A stretch of DNA of 64,000 nt from Marinoscillum pacificum. GTDB taxonomy: Bacteria > Bacteroidota > Bacteroidia > Cytophagales > Cyclobacteriaceae. The stretch lies in contig NZ_JAMZMJ010000005.1 of the NCBI RefSeq assembly GCF_024714495.1, forward strand, positions 62,001 to 126,000. Direction: 5' to 3'. The notes under the pieces are model-generated. The model had not been told where the DNA came from and did no database searches. It was given only the letters and a program-made list of their open reading frames with translations. Of the stretch, positions 17,540 through 26,506 are shown in pieces. The position numbers and the translations under genes are program-made. Each line of letters starts with the position of its first letter. The first letter of the stretch is position 1.

Positions 17540-18037
17540 ATGACAGAACTAAATCCAAAACAAGAAAAGCTCAAAAAGCAGGTTACAAGCCCATTTAAAT
17601 TTGGGCTTTTCTTGTTAACTCAACTTCCTATGGGGCTTGTTGCAGGAATGCGACTAAGAGAACTTGACCAAAACAAATGTGTCACTTCTGTCCCATTCAA
17701 ATGGTTAACCAAAAATCCATTTAAGAGTATCTATTTTGCTGTGCAAAGCATGGCTGCTGAGTTATCTACTGCCACACCGTGTCTACTTGCAATTGAAGGA
17801 CACAAACCGTCTATAGCTTTCATCATTGTAGATTTAAAGGCAACATTTGGTAAGAAAGCGACAGACAGGGTCTACTTCACCTGTGAAGATGGAGCTAAAG
17901 CTTTTGAAGCCGTAGAAAAAGCCATTGCTACGGGTGAATCTCAGACAGCAACATTCAAAACTGTTGGTAAGATGAAAGATGGCACCATCGTTTCAGAATT
18001 TGAATTCACCTGGTCATTCAAGCAACGAAGCAAATAA
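17540..18037 (+). CDS. DUF4442 hotdog-fold protein
   Basis: This 165-aa protein matches the DUF4442 family, a hotdog-fold thioesterase-like group. FLLTQLPMGLVAGMRLRELD sits near residues 25-44, SVPFKWLTKNPFKSIYFAVQSMAAELST follows, and KATFGKKATDRVYFTCEDG leads to the strands at the C-terminal end. An acyl-CoA or acyl-protein thioesterase activity is suggested by the fold only. There is no signal peptide. It is tightly coupled to the symporter gene (3-base gap) and converges with the YihY gene with a 1-base gap. Confidence 0.8.
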   Translation: MTELNPKQEKLKKQVTSPFKFGLFLLTQLPMGLVAGMRLRELDQNKCVTSVPFKWLTKNPFKSIYFAVQSMAAELSTATPCLLAIEGHKPSIAFIIVDLKATFGKKATDRVYFTCEDGAKAFEAVEKAIATGESQTATFKTVGKMKDGTIVSEFEFTWSFKQRSK

Positions 18038-18038
18038 C

Positions 18039-19370
18039 TTATAATTCTATTATTTTCTTATTGGATTGAGCACTTCTGAAGGAATCATCAATATCATCAA
18101 TGATATGCTCTATTTCCTTGAACCCTTCATTTTGATAAGCTTGTGGTAAACTATCCATACCAATATCCTGCAGTCTGTCATAGACGGTGTAAATATCCAT
18201 TTTGTTGATATCCATTCCAGGAATCAATAATTCCTCCTCCGCCTCATTGTTCAACCTACGAACCAATTTGGATTGAACCAGATCTTCCAGTACTTCCCGA
18301 ATAAATCGTCGAGGCACTTCCAACTCTTCGCATATCTGTTCGAAAGAGATCGAGTCATCATACTGCTTAAAATGACGCACAACCTTCCTCAATACCAACA
18401 ACGTCATTTTACGCTTGGTCTTCAGATTCATAGCTAGCTTCTCATTGTCATATGCCCATGTCCCTACACTTTGGACAGCAAAAGCCAATTCGGCACCGAA
18501 GAGTAGTATGGTCCAACTCAATTGAAGCCAAATAAGGAAAAGTGGCAATGCAGCAAATGTTCCGTAAACCACACTGTAAGTGGTCAAATACACCTGGCCT
18601 TTCACCCATAGCAGCTGAGTGATCTGATAAACCGTTCCTGCCAAAATTCCTGCTATCAATGCCGGTTTTATCTTGACAGTCGTATTGGGAAAAACGAGAT
18701 AGAACAGAAACAGCAAAAACCATATAAGCGTATAAGGAATCAGTTTGATAAAAAAGAGAATGACTGGTTTGAAAAAACCCAACAGACTAATAGATTCTGT
18801 GAGCGATTCAATACTCGTAGTAATATAAACTGTTGCTGAACTTGACATTATTAGAATAATAGGCCCTAATAAAATCACGCTCATGTAATCAGTCACTTTA
18901 CGCTTAAGAGTCCGCCCTTTCTTAGTATTCCAGATGCTATTGAAGGCCATCTCGATATTATTCAGAAGTCTTCCTACGGCATAAAACAAGAAAACAGTAC
19001 TTATTCCCGTGATAACTCCACCACTGGTATTCGCAAGCATCTTATCAGAGAAACCTTTTACGAACACATAAACATCATCCTGACCATTAAAATAATTTTG
19101 TAGTTCTCTCTCAAGGTAATTATCCAAACCAAAACTTTGCGCAATACCAAATGCCATGGCTATTACCGGAACGAAGGAAATCAACGAAAAATAAGTAAGT
19201 GCAGAAGCTTTCTCCCCACACTTGTCTTTGTTAAACTCCGAAATGGTAATCACAATCACTCTCAGTTGTTGAAAGAGAAAAGCTTTTCTTTTGGGAAGTG
19301 TCTTGATCTTTATCTTCCAAAGATCTTCTTCGATGAATTTGCGTGTATTGTGAATATAGGTTGACAACAT
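18039..19370 (-). CDS. YihY/BrkB family membrane protein with C-terminal winged-helix-like domain
   Basis: This 443-aa protein contains the YihY/virulence factor BrkB domain: six hydrophobic helices between about residues 45 and 300, starting at DKCGEKASALTYFSLISFVPVIAMAFGIA and ending with ELAFAVQSVGTWAYDNE. The name 'ribonuclease BN' sometimes given to this family is historical and wrong. After residue 310 a soluble region has a winged-helix pattern (SISFEQICEELEVPRRFIREVLEDLVQSKLVRRL), present in some longer family members. Transport or envelope function is unknown. It converges with the DUF4442 gene. Confidence 0.88.
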   Translation of the reverse strand: MLSTYIHNTRKFIEEDLWKIKIKTLPKRKAFLFQQLRVIVITISEFNKDKCGEKASALTYFSLISFVPVIAMAFGIAQSFGLDNYLERELQNYFNGQDDVYVFVKGFSDKMLANTSGGVITGISTVFLFYAVGRLLNNIEMAFNSIWNTKKGRTLKRKVTDYMSVILLGPIILIMSSSATVYITTSIESLTESISLLGFFKPVILFFIKLIPYTLIWFLLFLFYLVFPNTTVKIKPALIAGILAGTVYQITQLLWVKGQVYLTTYSVVYGTFAALPLFLIWLQLSWTILLFGAELAFAVQSVGTWAYDNEKLAMNLKTKRKMTLLVLRKVVRHFKQYDDSISFEQICEELEVPRRFIREVLEDLVQSKLVRRLNNEAEEELLIPGMDINKMDIYTVYDRLQDIGMDSLPQAYQNEGFKEIEHIIDDIDDSFRSAQSNKKIIEL

Positions 19371-19442
19371 CCGAGAGGTTTTACAAAATGGTCAATCGAA
19401 ATTAATCAATTTCAAATAGTCAAGATGTAGATTAAACCCAAA

Positions 19443-19469
19443 TTCTAAGACTTTGCCAAAGTCTTAGAA
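19443..19469. terminator. Perfect 13-base inverted repeat, probable terminator of the transport operon
   Basis: TTCTAAGACTTTG (19443-19455), one central base, then CAAAGTCTTAGAA (19457-19469). It lies 45 bases beyond the stop of the outer-membrane barrel gene read on the minus strand. On that strand it is followed by TTTGGGTTTAATC, a weak T-rich tract. The alternative is an operator in front of the YihY gene. Confidence 0.45.
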
Positions 19470-19514
19470 ACTTGATTAAACCATTTAAACCTTAAGAGTT
19501 GAAGAAATTAAAAT

Positions 19515-20642
19515 CTAATAACTAAATTTTGCCCTTAGATAAACAGCCTTAGCATCATTTCCTTCACTAAAATAAAACTGACCAATCAAATCCAAATCGA
19601 GATTATTAACAATAGCATATGTAACTGACGGATTAACAAAAAAAGACGCATCCGACGGGAATAGCATAGTAGCTAACCCAACATTCACTAAGGGGTGAAC
19701 CGGATAAGCTGATTGAAGAAATGCAGACCACTTGTAAGGAGAAATGGATCTGATATCCAGATTCGAGGATGTGTTCACCAAACCAAAATAGGGATCTTTT
19801 AAACCGTAACTATTGTACAATCCTGAAGCATTGAAATACAATAAATTTGGCAGCATGTAGTCGAATGAGATACTTGTCAAAAAACCAGAATTATCTGCTC
19901 CGAACTCATCAAGATACGTGAGTTCTCCTTTGAATCCCATCCCTCCTATACTTCCAGCCCAACCTGTTCCTAGCGCCAGATTATTTTGCATCACTCCACC
20001 AATAAACTGAATATCATAATTCCACTTATTGATCTGATATTTGATAGCAGATGTGAGTTCTTCAAATGAATCGGCGGCTTTGATTGCAAACTCAATCTCA
20101 GACGCATATCCAGTATACTTTCTTACTCTCAAAGCATCGCTTCCTGGTCGTTCTTCGTAATCAAAATCAAAGAAAGAATAACTATTAAAGAGGTCATTTG
20201 GATTCCAGGCAAGATTCACTCCCCAATTCAGTCTTTGACGACCAAGAGTCACTTCCCAATCATCTTTATTGTATTGAACATACGCTCTATCGATCATGGA
20301 GTGAATAACAAGGTTATCCCGATTGACAGGCATGAAGGATAAATCAAAATAATCATTGTTCACATCGATTAACTCACCGTAGTTTGGAAACAACTTCACT
20401 AAATCTCCTGTGAAAACTCTGTTTCTAATCTCCAGCTTTGCAGTGAAATTATCAGAAGGGTAATAAGCCAGGTTAAGTCTGTGATGTATCAAATTATCCA
20501 CCAGCACAGAATCCTCATCAGCAAAATTGAACGTAACCATATCCTTCACATAGCCTTTGACAATAAACTTCGGATCCTCATCTTCTGTTTGTCCAAAAAG
20601 ACTCAATGGCACAATCCATAGGATCAATACAAAATACTTCAT
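19515..20642 (-). CDS. Outer-membrane beta-barrel protein of the ABC/LolA-like operon
   Basis: This 375-aa protein has a signal peptide (MKYFVLILWIVPLSLFGQ) and alternating-residue beta strands throughout, ending in an aromatic-terminated strand (AVYLRAKFSY) typical of outer-membrane barrels. GRQRLNWGVNLAWNPNDLFNSYSF (about residues 137-160) resembles the conserved segment of DUF1302/porin-like barrels. I cannot assign a named family with certainty. Its ATG overlaps the stop of the ATPase gene by 4 bases (ATGA), so it is translationally coupled. It is the last gene of the six-gene operon and a candidate outer-membrane receptor or exit point for the cargo. Confidence 0.8.
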   Translation of the reverse strand: MKYFVLILWIVPLSLFGQTEDEDPKFIVKGYVKDMVTFNFADEDSVLVDNLIHHRLNLAYYPSDNFTAKLEIRNRVFTGDLVKLFPNYGELIDVNNDYFDLSFMPVNRDNLVIHSMIDRAYVQYNKDDWEVTLGRQRLNWGVNLAWNPNDLFNSYSFFDFDYEERPGSDALRVRKYTGYASEIEFAIKAADSFEELTSAIKYQINKWNYDIQFIGGVMQNNLALGTGWAGSIGGMGFKGELTYLDEFGADNSGFLTSISFDYMLPNLLYFNASGLYNSYGLKDPYFGLVNTSSNLDIRSISPYKWSAFLQSAYPVHPLVNVGLATMLFPSDASFFVNPSVTYAIVNNLDLDLIGQFYFSEGNDAKAVYLRAKFSY

Positions 20643-21322
20643 CGTCTTTCGTCACTGATCACTTTACCGTCTTCAAGAGTTATGACTCTCCTGGCTTTAT
20701 CAATCACTCGCTGGTCATGTGTGGAAAACACGAACGTAGCCCCTTCCTCTTCATTCATTTTAGCCATAATATCTAACAAGGCGGATGTACTGGTTGAGTC
20801 AAGGTTTGCAGTTGGCTCATCAGCCAATACAAACTCCGGCTTAGAGGCCAATGCTCTTGCCACTGCTACGCGCTGTTGCTGTCCACCTGATAATTGCGAT
20901 GGTCGTTGATTGGCTTTATCCCCTATTCCCATTTCTTCGAGTAATTGCATAGCTCTAGCATCTCGTTCCACTTTAGGGCGCTTTTGAAGCAACATGATGA
21001 ACTCCACATTCTCCATGGTTGTCAGAACAGGTATCAGGTTGTACGCCTGAAAGACAAAACCAATATGCTTTAACCGATAATCGATCAGTTCAGCATCACT
21101 CAACTTAGTAATCTCAGTATCACCCACAATGACCTTCCCAGAGGATGGGTTATCAAGGCCTCCAAGAATATTCAGCAATGTGGTCTTGCCACATCCAGAA
21201 GGACCAACGATAGCTGTGAATTCTCCCTTGGCAATTTCGATGTTCACATCATTTAATGCGTGAACAGGTATCGTCTTTTCATTATAGACTTTATTGATAT
21301 TTTCTGCTTTAATGACACTCAT
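20639..21322 (-). CDS. ABC transporter ATPase (LolD/MacB-type)
   Basis: This 227-aa ATP-binding subunit has Walker A (GPSGCGKTTL, residues about 39-48), the Q-loop (FVFQAYNLIPVLTTMENVE), the signature LSGGQQQRVAVARAL, Walker B (EFVLADEPTANLD) and the H-loop (FVFSTHDQRV). Length and the NLIPVLT pattern match the LolD/MacB/FtsE-like group that drives FtsX-type permeases. Such systems act by mechanotransmission on periplasmic substrates rather than by moving them through the membrane. It lies 21 bases after the second permease gene and overlaps the barrel gene. Confidence 0.93.
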   Translation of the reverse strand: MSVIKAENINKVYNEKTIPVHALNDVNIEIAKGEFTAIVGPSGCGKTTLLNILGGLDNPSSGKVIVGDTEITKLSDAELIDYRLKHIGFVFQAYNLIPVLTTMENVEFIMLLQKRPKVERDARAMQLLEEMGIGDKANQRPSQLSGGQQQRVAVARALASKPEFVLADEPTANLDSTSTSALLDIMAKMNEEEGATFVFSTHDQRVIDKARRVITLEDGKVISDERR

Positions 21323-21343
21323 GTTTAGTTCATTATAGGTGAA

Positions 21344-22555
21344 TTAAATTTTATGAAGCGCCTCTACAGGCTTTAATTTGACTGCTTTCCAGGCAGGATA
21401 AACGGCTCCAACAAACGCCGTAATGATTACTGCAATGGCAATGGTCCAATAGGTACTATTCTCGATGTATGGATACAGAATAGAACTATATCCAAAGGAT
21501 TCAAGACCCTCTGAGTAGGCACTTAAATCAATGCCAACCTGAGTATAATAGAACATCGTCAACCATCCTAGTAGCAATCCTATTGGAGCTCCAAGTATTC
21601 CTATGAATATGGTTTCTAAAAGCACCATTCCGAACACTTTAATTCTAGCCATACCAACAGCCATTAGCATTCCCAATTCTTTGAAACGCTCCAGTACGGC
21701 CATTAACATGGTATTCAAAATCCCGAATACGAGAGCAATCATTACAATGGTAATCAACACATACAGCATACTGGAATACATCTCCTGGATCAAAGCCAGC
21801 TCTGGAGCTATTTCCCTCCATGTTTCAGCTAAATCTCCTGGGTATTCTGATTGATATTTTGTGACGATTATTGATTCATCAACTTGTGGATCTGTGAGAA
21901 TCGCGATCTCATGAGCATCCTGGACTCCCAACAATCGAGTAAGATCGGAATGCAACACAAAGGCATAGCCTTCATTCAGGTTTAGAGACGAACTTTCTAT
22001 TATCCCAGCAACTCGAAAAGCTGCTGAAGTCAAATTTTGATGACTGTCAGTAAATGTGAGAACAACCTTGGATTTCACTTTAACGCCCAATTTCTCCGCA
22101 AGCTTCTTCCCAATCAGAATTGGGTTGCGCTTAATCCCTTCAAAATAAGCACCATCACCTATCAATGAATCAAGCTGAGTCACCTTAGCTTCTTCCTTTG
22201 GTTTGATTCCTCTAATTTGAACACCGGCAGCCTTCTTTGGTGATGCAATCATCCCATTCACTAATACTCTTGAAGTAGCTGCTTTGACTCCTGGCCATGT
22301 TTGGATTTTATCAATTTTGGTTTCTGCATCAGTAATGATGTAATTAACCTCTTTATCCTTTTTAAACTCAGGGTTATGAATTTGAATATTGGAAATATCA
22401 TGATTGATACTATCGGCCATATACCCTACGATGAAGCCATTCATAAACCCCACAGCAGCTACCAGAGCCCATATCCCAACCACAATGGATCCGAGAACGA
22501 CAAGGCTTCTACCTCTACTTCTCCAAATGTTTCTCCATGCTATTTTTATTAACAT
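21344..22555 (-). CDS. FtsX-type ABC permease (LolC/E-like), second copy
   Basis: This 403-aa protein has the MacB/LolE topology: TM1 (IAWRNIWRSRGRSLVVLGSIVVGIWALVAAVGF, about 4-36), a periplasmic MacB_PCD-like domain (about 40-265), then three helices (LYVLITIVMIALVFGILNTM; VFGMVLLETIFIGILGAPIGLLLGW; YWTIAIAVIITAFVGAVYPAW) and the C-terminal AVKLKPVEALHKI. It is homologous to the preceding gene's product and the two probably form a heterodimer with the ATPase. The gap between the permease genes is 18 bases. Confidence 0.9.
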   Translation of the reverse strand: MLIKIAWRNIWRSRGRSLVVLGSIVVGIWALVAAVGFMNGFIVGYMADSINHDISNIQIHNPEFKKDKEVNYIITDAETKIDKIQTWPGVKAATSRVLVNGMIASPKKAAGVQIRGIKPKEEAKVTQLDSLIGDGAYFEGIKRNPILIGKKLAEKLGVKVKSKVVLTFTDSHQNLTSAAFRVAGIIESSSLNLNEGYAFVLHSDLTRLLGVQDAHEIAILTDPQVDESIIVTKYQSEYPGDLAETWREIAPELALIQEMYSSMLYVLITIVMIALVFGILNTMLMAVLERFKELGMLMAVGMARIKVFGMVLLETIFIGILGAPIGLLLGWLTMFYYTQVGIDLSAYSEGLESFGYSSILYPYIENSTYWTIAIAVIITAFVGAVYPAWKAVKLKPVEALHKI

Positions 22556-22573
22556 CTTCTTGCTGTTTAGGAG

Positions 22574-23797
22574 TTAGATTGCTTCTCGCATGGACTTGAC
22601 AGGCTTTAGCTTCCAAATGACATACAAAGGATAGAACCCAAGAATGAGTGCCATCACAAAAATCACCCATGCCTGATTGTAAAACAGAGATGGTTCCAGT
22701 GAAAAAAAGTAAGCTGCCTCTACGCCGAACTTCTCGATAGCCTCCGCGGACTCTCCGGTGAAGTAGATCGGATGATAATAGCTGTAGATGAGAAACGGTA
22801 AGGAAATTCCTATTCCAACCAGAACTCCCATGGACGACATCATTAGCATTTCCAGGAACACGGTGAATTGCATGACAATGCGCTTCATTCCGATGGACAT
22901 CATCACACCAAACTCATACATACGCTCAGCAGTCATCATCAAAAAAGTACCAAACATCCCAAAACCAATGACGGCATACAATATCCAAATCATAATCTGA
23001 CCACTGATACTATCTATCTCGATACTCTGAACCAGATCCGGCAGAAGATCCTTCCAACCCATAACCTCCAGATCATCATTATTTATCTTGGATGAAATGT
23101 CTGCAACAATTTGATCTGTACGTTTAGCTTCATCAATAACCAGCGACAAACTGGTCAATCGACCTTCCATGGCGTAAAACCATTGAGCTTCTTTTATAGG
23201 AATGAAAATGGTCCCATCATTTTGCGCTGGAGAAGGAAACTTCATGATGCCTTTGATAGGATAAATCGCAGCTGCATTAGCGCCATGATATCCCTGACTT
23301 ATCAATACCAGAGAGTCCCCAACTTTGATCTTAAGATACTTGGCTAACCCTTCTGAAATCAAAGCAGCCTGATCTGACTGGAGCAAATCTTCACCTTCTA
23401 TCAACTTATCCTGATATTCAGTTAGAGCGTTTTCCTTACCAGGATCTATGCCCACCACCATTCCTCCTTTTGTCTTTTGAGCGAAGGATGCTAAAGCAAA
23501 GGACTCCACTCTTGGCACAACTTCCTCCACGCCGTTAGCTGAGGCCACCTGATCAATTACCCCCTGGTTATATTCAAAACTGTTATCAATAGACTGATCC
23601 GCCCAATATCCATCTTTATGAATCTGAATATACCCCGTGTAAAACCGAACTGCAGTCTCCACCATTCGGTCATAAGACCCTAACTGCATGGAACGCATGC
23701 TGCAAGCTAATAAAACGGCAAAGGTGATGGAGCCAATGGTAATTAAGCTTCTACGCTTATTCCTCCAAATATTTCTCCAGGCAAGTTTGAAATACAT
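22574..23797 (-). CDS. FtsX-type ABC permease (LolC/E-like), first copy
   Basis: This 407-aa protein shares the architecture of its neighbour: TM1 after YFKLAWRNIWRNKRRSLITIGSI, a large periplasmic domain (about 45-265), three C-terminal helices (MIWILYAVIGFGMFGTFLMMT; FLEMLMMSSMGVLVGIGISLPFLIY; AWVIFVMALILGFYPLYVIW) and the end KLKPVKSMREAI. A SPAQNDGTIFIP segment matches the MacB_PCD pattern. Its start codon overlaps the last base of the LolA-like gene's stop (TAATG), so expression is coupled. Together with the second permease and ATPase it should form the inner-membrane machine of this operon. Confidence 0.9.
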   Translation of the reverse strand: MYFKLAWRNIWRNKRRSLITIGSITFAVLLACSMRSMQLGSYDRMVETAVRFYTGYIQIHKDGYWADQSIDNSFEYNQGVIDQVASANGVEEVVPRVESFALASFAQKTKGGMVVGIDPGKENALTEYQDKLIEGEDLLQSDQAALISEGLAKYLKIKVGDSLVLISQGYHGANAAAIYPIKGIMKFPSPAQNDGTIFIPIKEAQWFYAMEGRLTSLSLVIDEAKRTDQIVADISSKINNDDLEVMGWKDLLPDLVQSIEIDSISGQIMIWILYAVIGFGMFGTFLMMTAERMYEFGVMMSIGMKRIVMQFTVFLEMLMMSSMGVLVGIGISLPFLIYSYYHPIYFTGESAEAIEKFGVEAAYFFSLEPSLFYNQAWVIFVMALILGFYPLYVIWKLKPVKSMREAI

Positions 23798-24540
23798 TAT
23801 CGTACACGTTTCATGTTTTGAATACTGAAGAAATCTGTCTTGATGTCTTTATTAAAATACCACGACTTATAAATGATCACAGTCTTTTGATCTGGATTTT
23901 CAGCTGGAATCATTTCCATTCTCGTTGGCACTATTCGACCATCCATCTCTTTCATATCGGAGAGTATCATGGTATTGATGAGGTATTCATCTTCGTCGTA
24001 ATACTTAAATAAGAGCTGTAAAAAATCTCCCTGATCTATATACGCTTCTATCTTACCCCACACTACAGGAGCATCTTCTTTTGGTGTCATGAGGATTTTC
24101 CATGCTTTGTACTCACCAATGACGGTGTCTTTCAAAATCTCATGCTCATAGTCTTCCACAATTGACGATTCTTTCACCAAATCATCATTCGTAAAATCAG
24201 ACCCCATCCAGGACTGCATCATCATGGATGGAGGCATTTTTATCACCCGATCAATAGTCGGTTGCCAGTTCCAAAGCTCTTTTTCTCTCTTTAGAAAGGC
24301 TGCTCCCTGATCTCTGGCCGGTGCAGTAATCAACACTAAACTGTAATCATTGCCTCTAGCCCAACTTTTCATGGAGATCTCACGAGTCCACGACGGCCTT
24401 ACGATTTGCATCTGCATCTCAGCAGCATTTGATTCTCCTTGCATCCGTTCATTCGCTTTATCAATGATTTCTTTAGCAGATTGGCCATTAGAAACCAGAG
24501 CAGATAAAACGGCAAATACCAGTAATAGATAAGATTTCAT
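23797..24540 (-). CDS. LolA-like outer-membrane lipoprotein-sorting protein
   Basis: This 247-aa protein has a signal peptide (MKSYLLLVFAVLSALVSNGQ). The mature part matches the LolA-like family PF17131: AAEMQMQIVRPSWTREISMKSWARGNDYSLVLITAPARDQG, then FLKREKELWNWQPTIDRVIKMPPSMMMQSWMGSDFTNDDLV and IEAYIDQGDFLQLLFKYYD. Such proteins form a half-barrel that carries lipidated or lipid cargo through the periplasm. It sits between the TetR gene and the two permease genes, exactly where a periplasmic shuttle for the machine would be. Cargo is unknown. Confidence 0.88.
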   Translation of the reverse strand: MKSYLLLVFAVLSALVSNGQSAKEIIDKANERMQGESNAAEMQMQIVRPSWTREISMKSWARGNDYSLVLITAPARDQGAAFLKREKELWNWQPTIDRVIKMPPSMMMQSWMGSDFTNDDLVKESSIVEDYEHEILKDTVIGEYKAWKILMTPKEDAPVVWGKIEAYIDQGDFLQLLFKYYDEDEYLINTMILSDMKEMDGRIVPTRMEMIPAENPDQKTVIIYKSWYFNKDIKTDFFSIQNMKRVR

Positions 24541-24551
24541 ATTGGTTAGTA

Positions 24552-25133
24552 TTATTGTTTTTCACAGTATTTAGTAATGAGCATTTGCTCAACTTCATCT
24601 AGTGGATAGTCTTCCTTCATCATCATGTAATGAAGTGCAATTCCGTCAAAAAGAGTGGCCAGAATTCTCGCCTCTGTTTTATAATCAGAGAATCCAATTT
24701 CTTTAAGAAGACCTTCTAGCATCACCAAATATCCCTCCATCTTACCTTTGGCCATGTCATGCACAAATTGGAAACGGTCAAGCTGGGTGGATAAGCCTAT
24801 AATCAGCCGATTCAGTTTATCATTGACCCTAAACCATTCGAAAACTATTTTGATCAAATTGCTCAAGGTGCCTTGAGGTGTAGCTGCCCACATGTTCTGA
24901 ACCATCTCGTCACCAACATTTGCCAGGTCCATAATCATGGCTTCTAGAAGTGCTTCTTTACTCTCAAAGTAATTGTAAATAAGTCCCTTACTGATTCCTG
25001 CCGTTTTGGCGATCTGAGCGATGGAAGTAGCCTCGTATCCCTTCGTACCAAACAACTCCAGAGACGCATCAAATATCTTCTTCTGACTTGCCTCTCTTAT
25101 TTCTTCAAACTGTGCTTTTGATCTTGGACTCAT
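24552..25133 (-). CDS. TetR/AcrR-family regulator of the LolA-like/ABC operon
   Basis: This 193-aa protein starts at ATG 25133 (MSPRSKAQFEEIREAS); a longer frame to 25193 would run through a probable operator. The helix-turn-helix is at residues about 15-60 (ELFGTKGYEATSIAQIAKTAGISKGLIYNYFESKEALLEAM), followed by a helical ligand domain. It is the first gene of the operon, 11 bases before the LolA-like gene. The near-palindrome TGAACGGTCGGTCA lies 9 bases upstream of the start codon, so autoregulation with control of the whole operon by a lipid-like ligand is likely. Confidence 0.9.
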   Translation of the reverse strand: MSPRSKAQFEEIREASQKKIFDASLELFGTKGYEATSIAQIAKTAGISKGLIYNYFESKEALLEAMIMDLANVGDEMVQNMWAATPQGTLSNLIKIVFEWFRVNDKLNRLIIGLSTQLDRFQFVHDMAKGKMEGYLVMLEGLLKEIGFSDYKTEARILATLFDGIALHYMMMKEDYPLDEVEQMLITKYCEKQ

Positions 25134-25141
25134 ATTATGAC

Positions 25142-25155
25142 TGAACGGTCGGTCA
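25142..25155. promoter_or_regulatory. Candidate TetR operator upstream of the transport operon
   Basis: TGAACGGTCGGTCA matches its own reverse complement TGACCGACCGTTCA at 10 of 14 positions, in the style of TGACCGACCGGTCA operators of TetR repressors. On the minus strand it lies just downstream of TAACTTTA, a possible -7 element, and directly before the TetR start codon. Confidence 0.5.
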
Positions 25156-25224
25156 ATTATAAAGTTACAAAAAAGAGTGCAATTATTTATCACACTCTCT
25201 TCTATCTATCAATAATCCTTAAAC

Positions 25225-26460
25225 TCAGGAATTTCTTAATTCTATAATAGTAACCTCAGGCAAGATCCCTACTCTACCAGGATACCCTAAATAACCATAT
25301 CCTCTATTGACATATAAGTATTGATTTCCTGATTGGTACATATCAGCCCATTGTTTGTATATATACTTGGATGGACTCCATCGGAAATCACCTATTTCTA
25401 TTCCAAACTGCATGCCATGTGTATGACCCGCAAGGTGCAAGTTGATATCAGGATATTCTGGAAGCACTTGCGCTTCCCAATGACTCGGATCATGAGATAA
25501 TAATATTTTAAAAGGCACCTCCTCGGTTCCCTTATATGTTTTTGCCAAATCACCATATTTAGAGAATCGACCCGCACCCCAGTTTTCCAATCCTAAAATG
25601 GCCAATTGATCACTTCCTTGAGTTATGATCCTATTTTCATTGAGCAATATATCCCACCCCATGTATCGGTGCATTTCATGAAGTTGTTTGATATCAGCTT
25701 GTTTCGCTTCAGGACTTGTCCAACTTCTGTAATCTCCATAATCGTGATTACCCATGGTAGAATACACACCTAGTGGAGCAGTGATGCTTTTAAAAATATC
25801 CAAATAGGGCTTCGCTTCATCACTTTGATTATTAACCAAATCCCCTGTAAAGAAGACTAAATCAGGCTTCTCAGCATTAAGCATGTCCACACCACCTGCT
25901 ACAGCTGTTTTATTGAAAAAACTACCCGTGTGAATATCAGAGATCTGAGCTAGACGGATACCATGAAAGGCCTTGGGTACCTTAGAAGAGGTAATCACTG
26001 TTTTCCGTACACGATAGTCATGCGCTCCAGATACGATTCCAAAACTAAAAACCGCAATAGGCACTGTTCCAGCTATAAGAGCCGATTTTGATAAGAACTC
26101 AGATCTAGACAGATCAGGAGTTTCCTCAGCTTTTGATGGCAAGAAATTAGCTATCCATGTAAACAATCTTCTTCCATCATCTACAAAGATGAATAGTGCT
26201 GAAATCAGCTTACCCAATAAAGTAATGAAAAAGGCTGTAGTGATAAACAGTCTGAGGTTAGCGAATTGTTTTGGATCCAGTTGGTTGTACATGGATATTC
26301 CTACAAAAAGGACTGCTGAAATCGCAAAATAAACAATGGTTAATACCCTTCTCGTGACTACTGAATAATCACTCATCACCACTCTTAGAGCCTGAAAGAT
26401 GTATATATCAAAAGCTACATACACCAGGGCCACTAAGGCCATAAAATAGATTCTACTCAT
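25225..26460 (-). CDS. Membrane-anchored calcineurin-type metallophosphoesterase
   Basis: This 411-aa protein has an N-terminal membrane region with about four helices (residues 3-25, 35-60, 68-90 and around 135-150), then a metallophosphoesterase domain (about 165-410). Its metal-binding motifs are complete: QISDIHTGSF, FFTGDLVNN, YSTMGNHDYG, ILLSHDPSHW and LAGHTHGMQFG. The layout matches the YkoQ/YaeI-like group, some of which act on lipid or nucleotide phosphodiesters at the membrane; substrate unknown. It lies between two transport operons and is separated from the RND operon by a terminator hairpin. Confidence 0.88.
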   Translation of the reverse strand: MSRIYFMALVALVYVAFDIYIFQALRVVMSDYSVVTRRVLTIVYFAISAVLFVGISMYNQLDPKQFANLRLFITTAFFITLLGKLISALFIFVDDGRRLFTWIANFLPSKAEETPDLSRSEFLSKSALIAGTVPIAVFSFGIVSGAHDYRVRKTVITSSKVPKAFHGIRLAQISDIHTGSFFNKTAVAGGVDMLNAEKPDLVFFTGDLVNNQSDEAKPYLDIFKSITAPLGVYSTMGNHDYGDYRSWTSPEAKQADIKQLHEMHRYMGWDILLNENRIITQGSDQLAILGLENWGAGRFSKYGDLAKTYKGTEEVPFKILLSHDPSHWEAQVLPEYPDINLHLAGHTHGMQFGIEIGDFRWSPSKYIYKQWADMYQSGNQYLYVNRGYGYLGYPGRVGILPEVTIIELRNS

Positions 26461-26465
26461 ATCAA

Positions 26466-26497
26466 AAAAGTAAACCCTGACGCTTAGGTCAGGGTTT
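26466..26497 (-). terminator. Rho-independent terminator of the RND efflux operon
   Basis: AAACCCTGAC (26472-26481), loop GCTTAG and GTCAGGGTTT (26488-26497) form a perfect 10-base stem. Read on the minus strand it comes 10 bases after the RND stop and is followed by ACTTTTTTG, a classical T tract. Confidence 0.85.
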
Positions 26498-26506
26498 CAA
26501 TTAATT

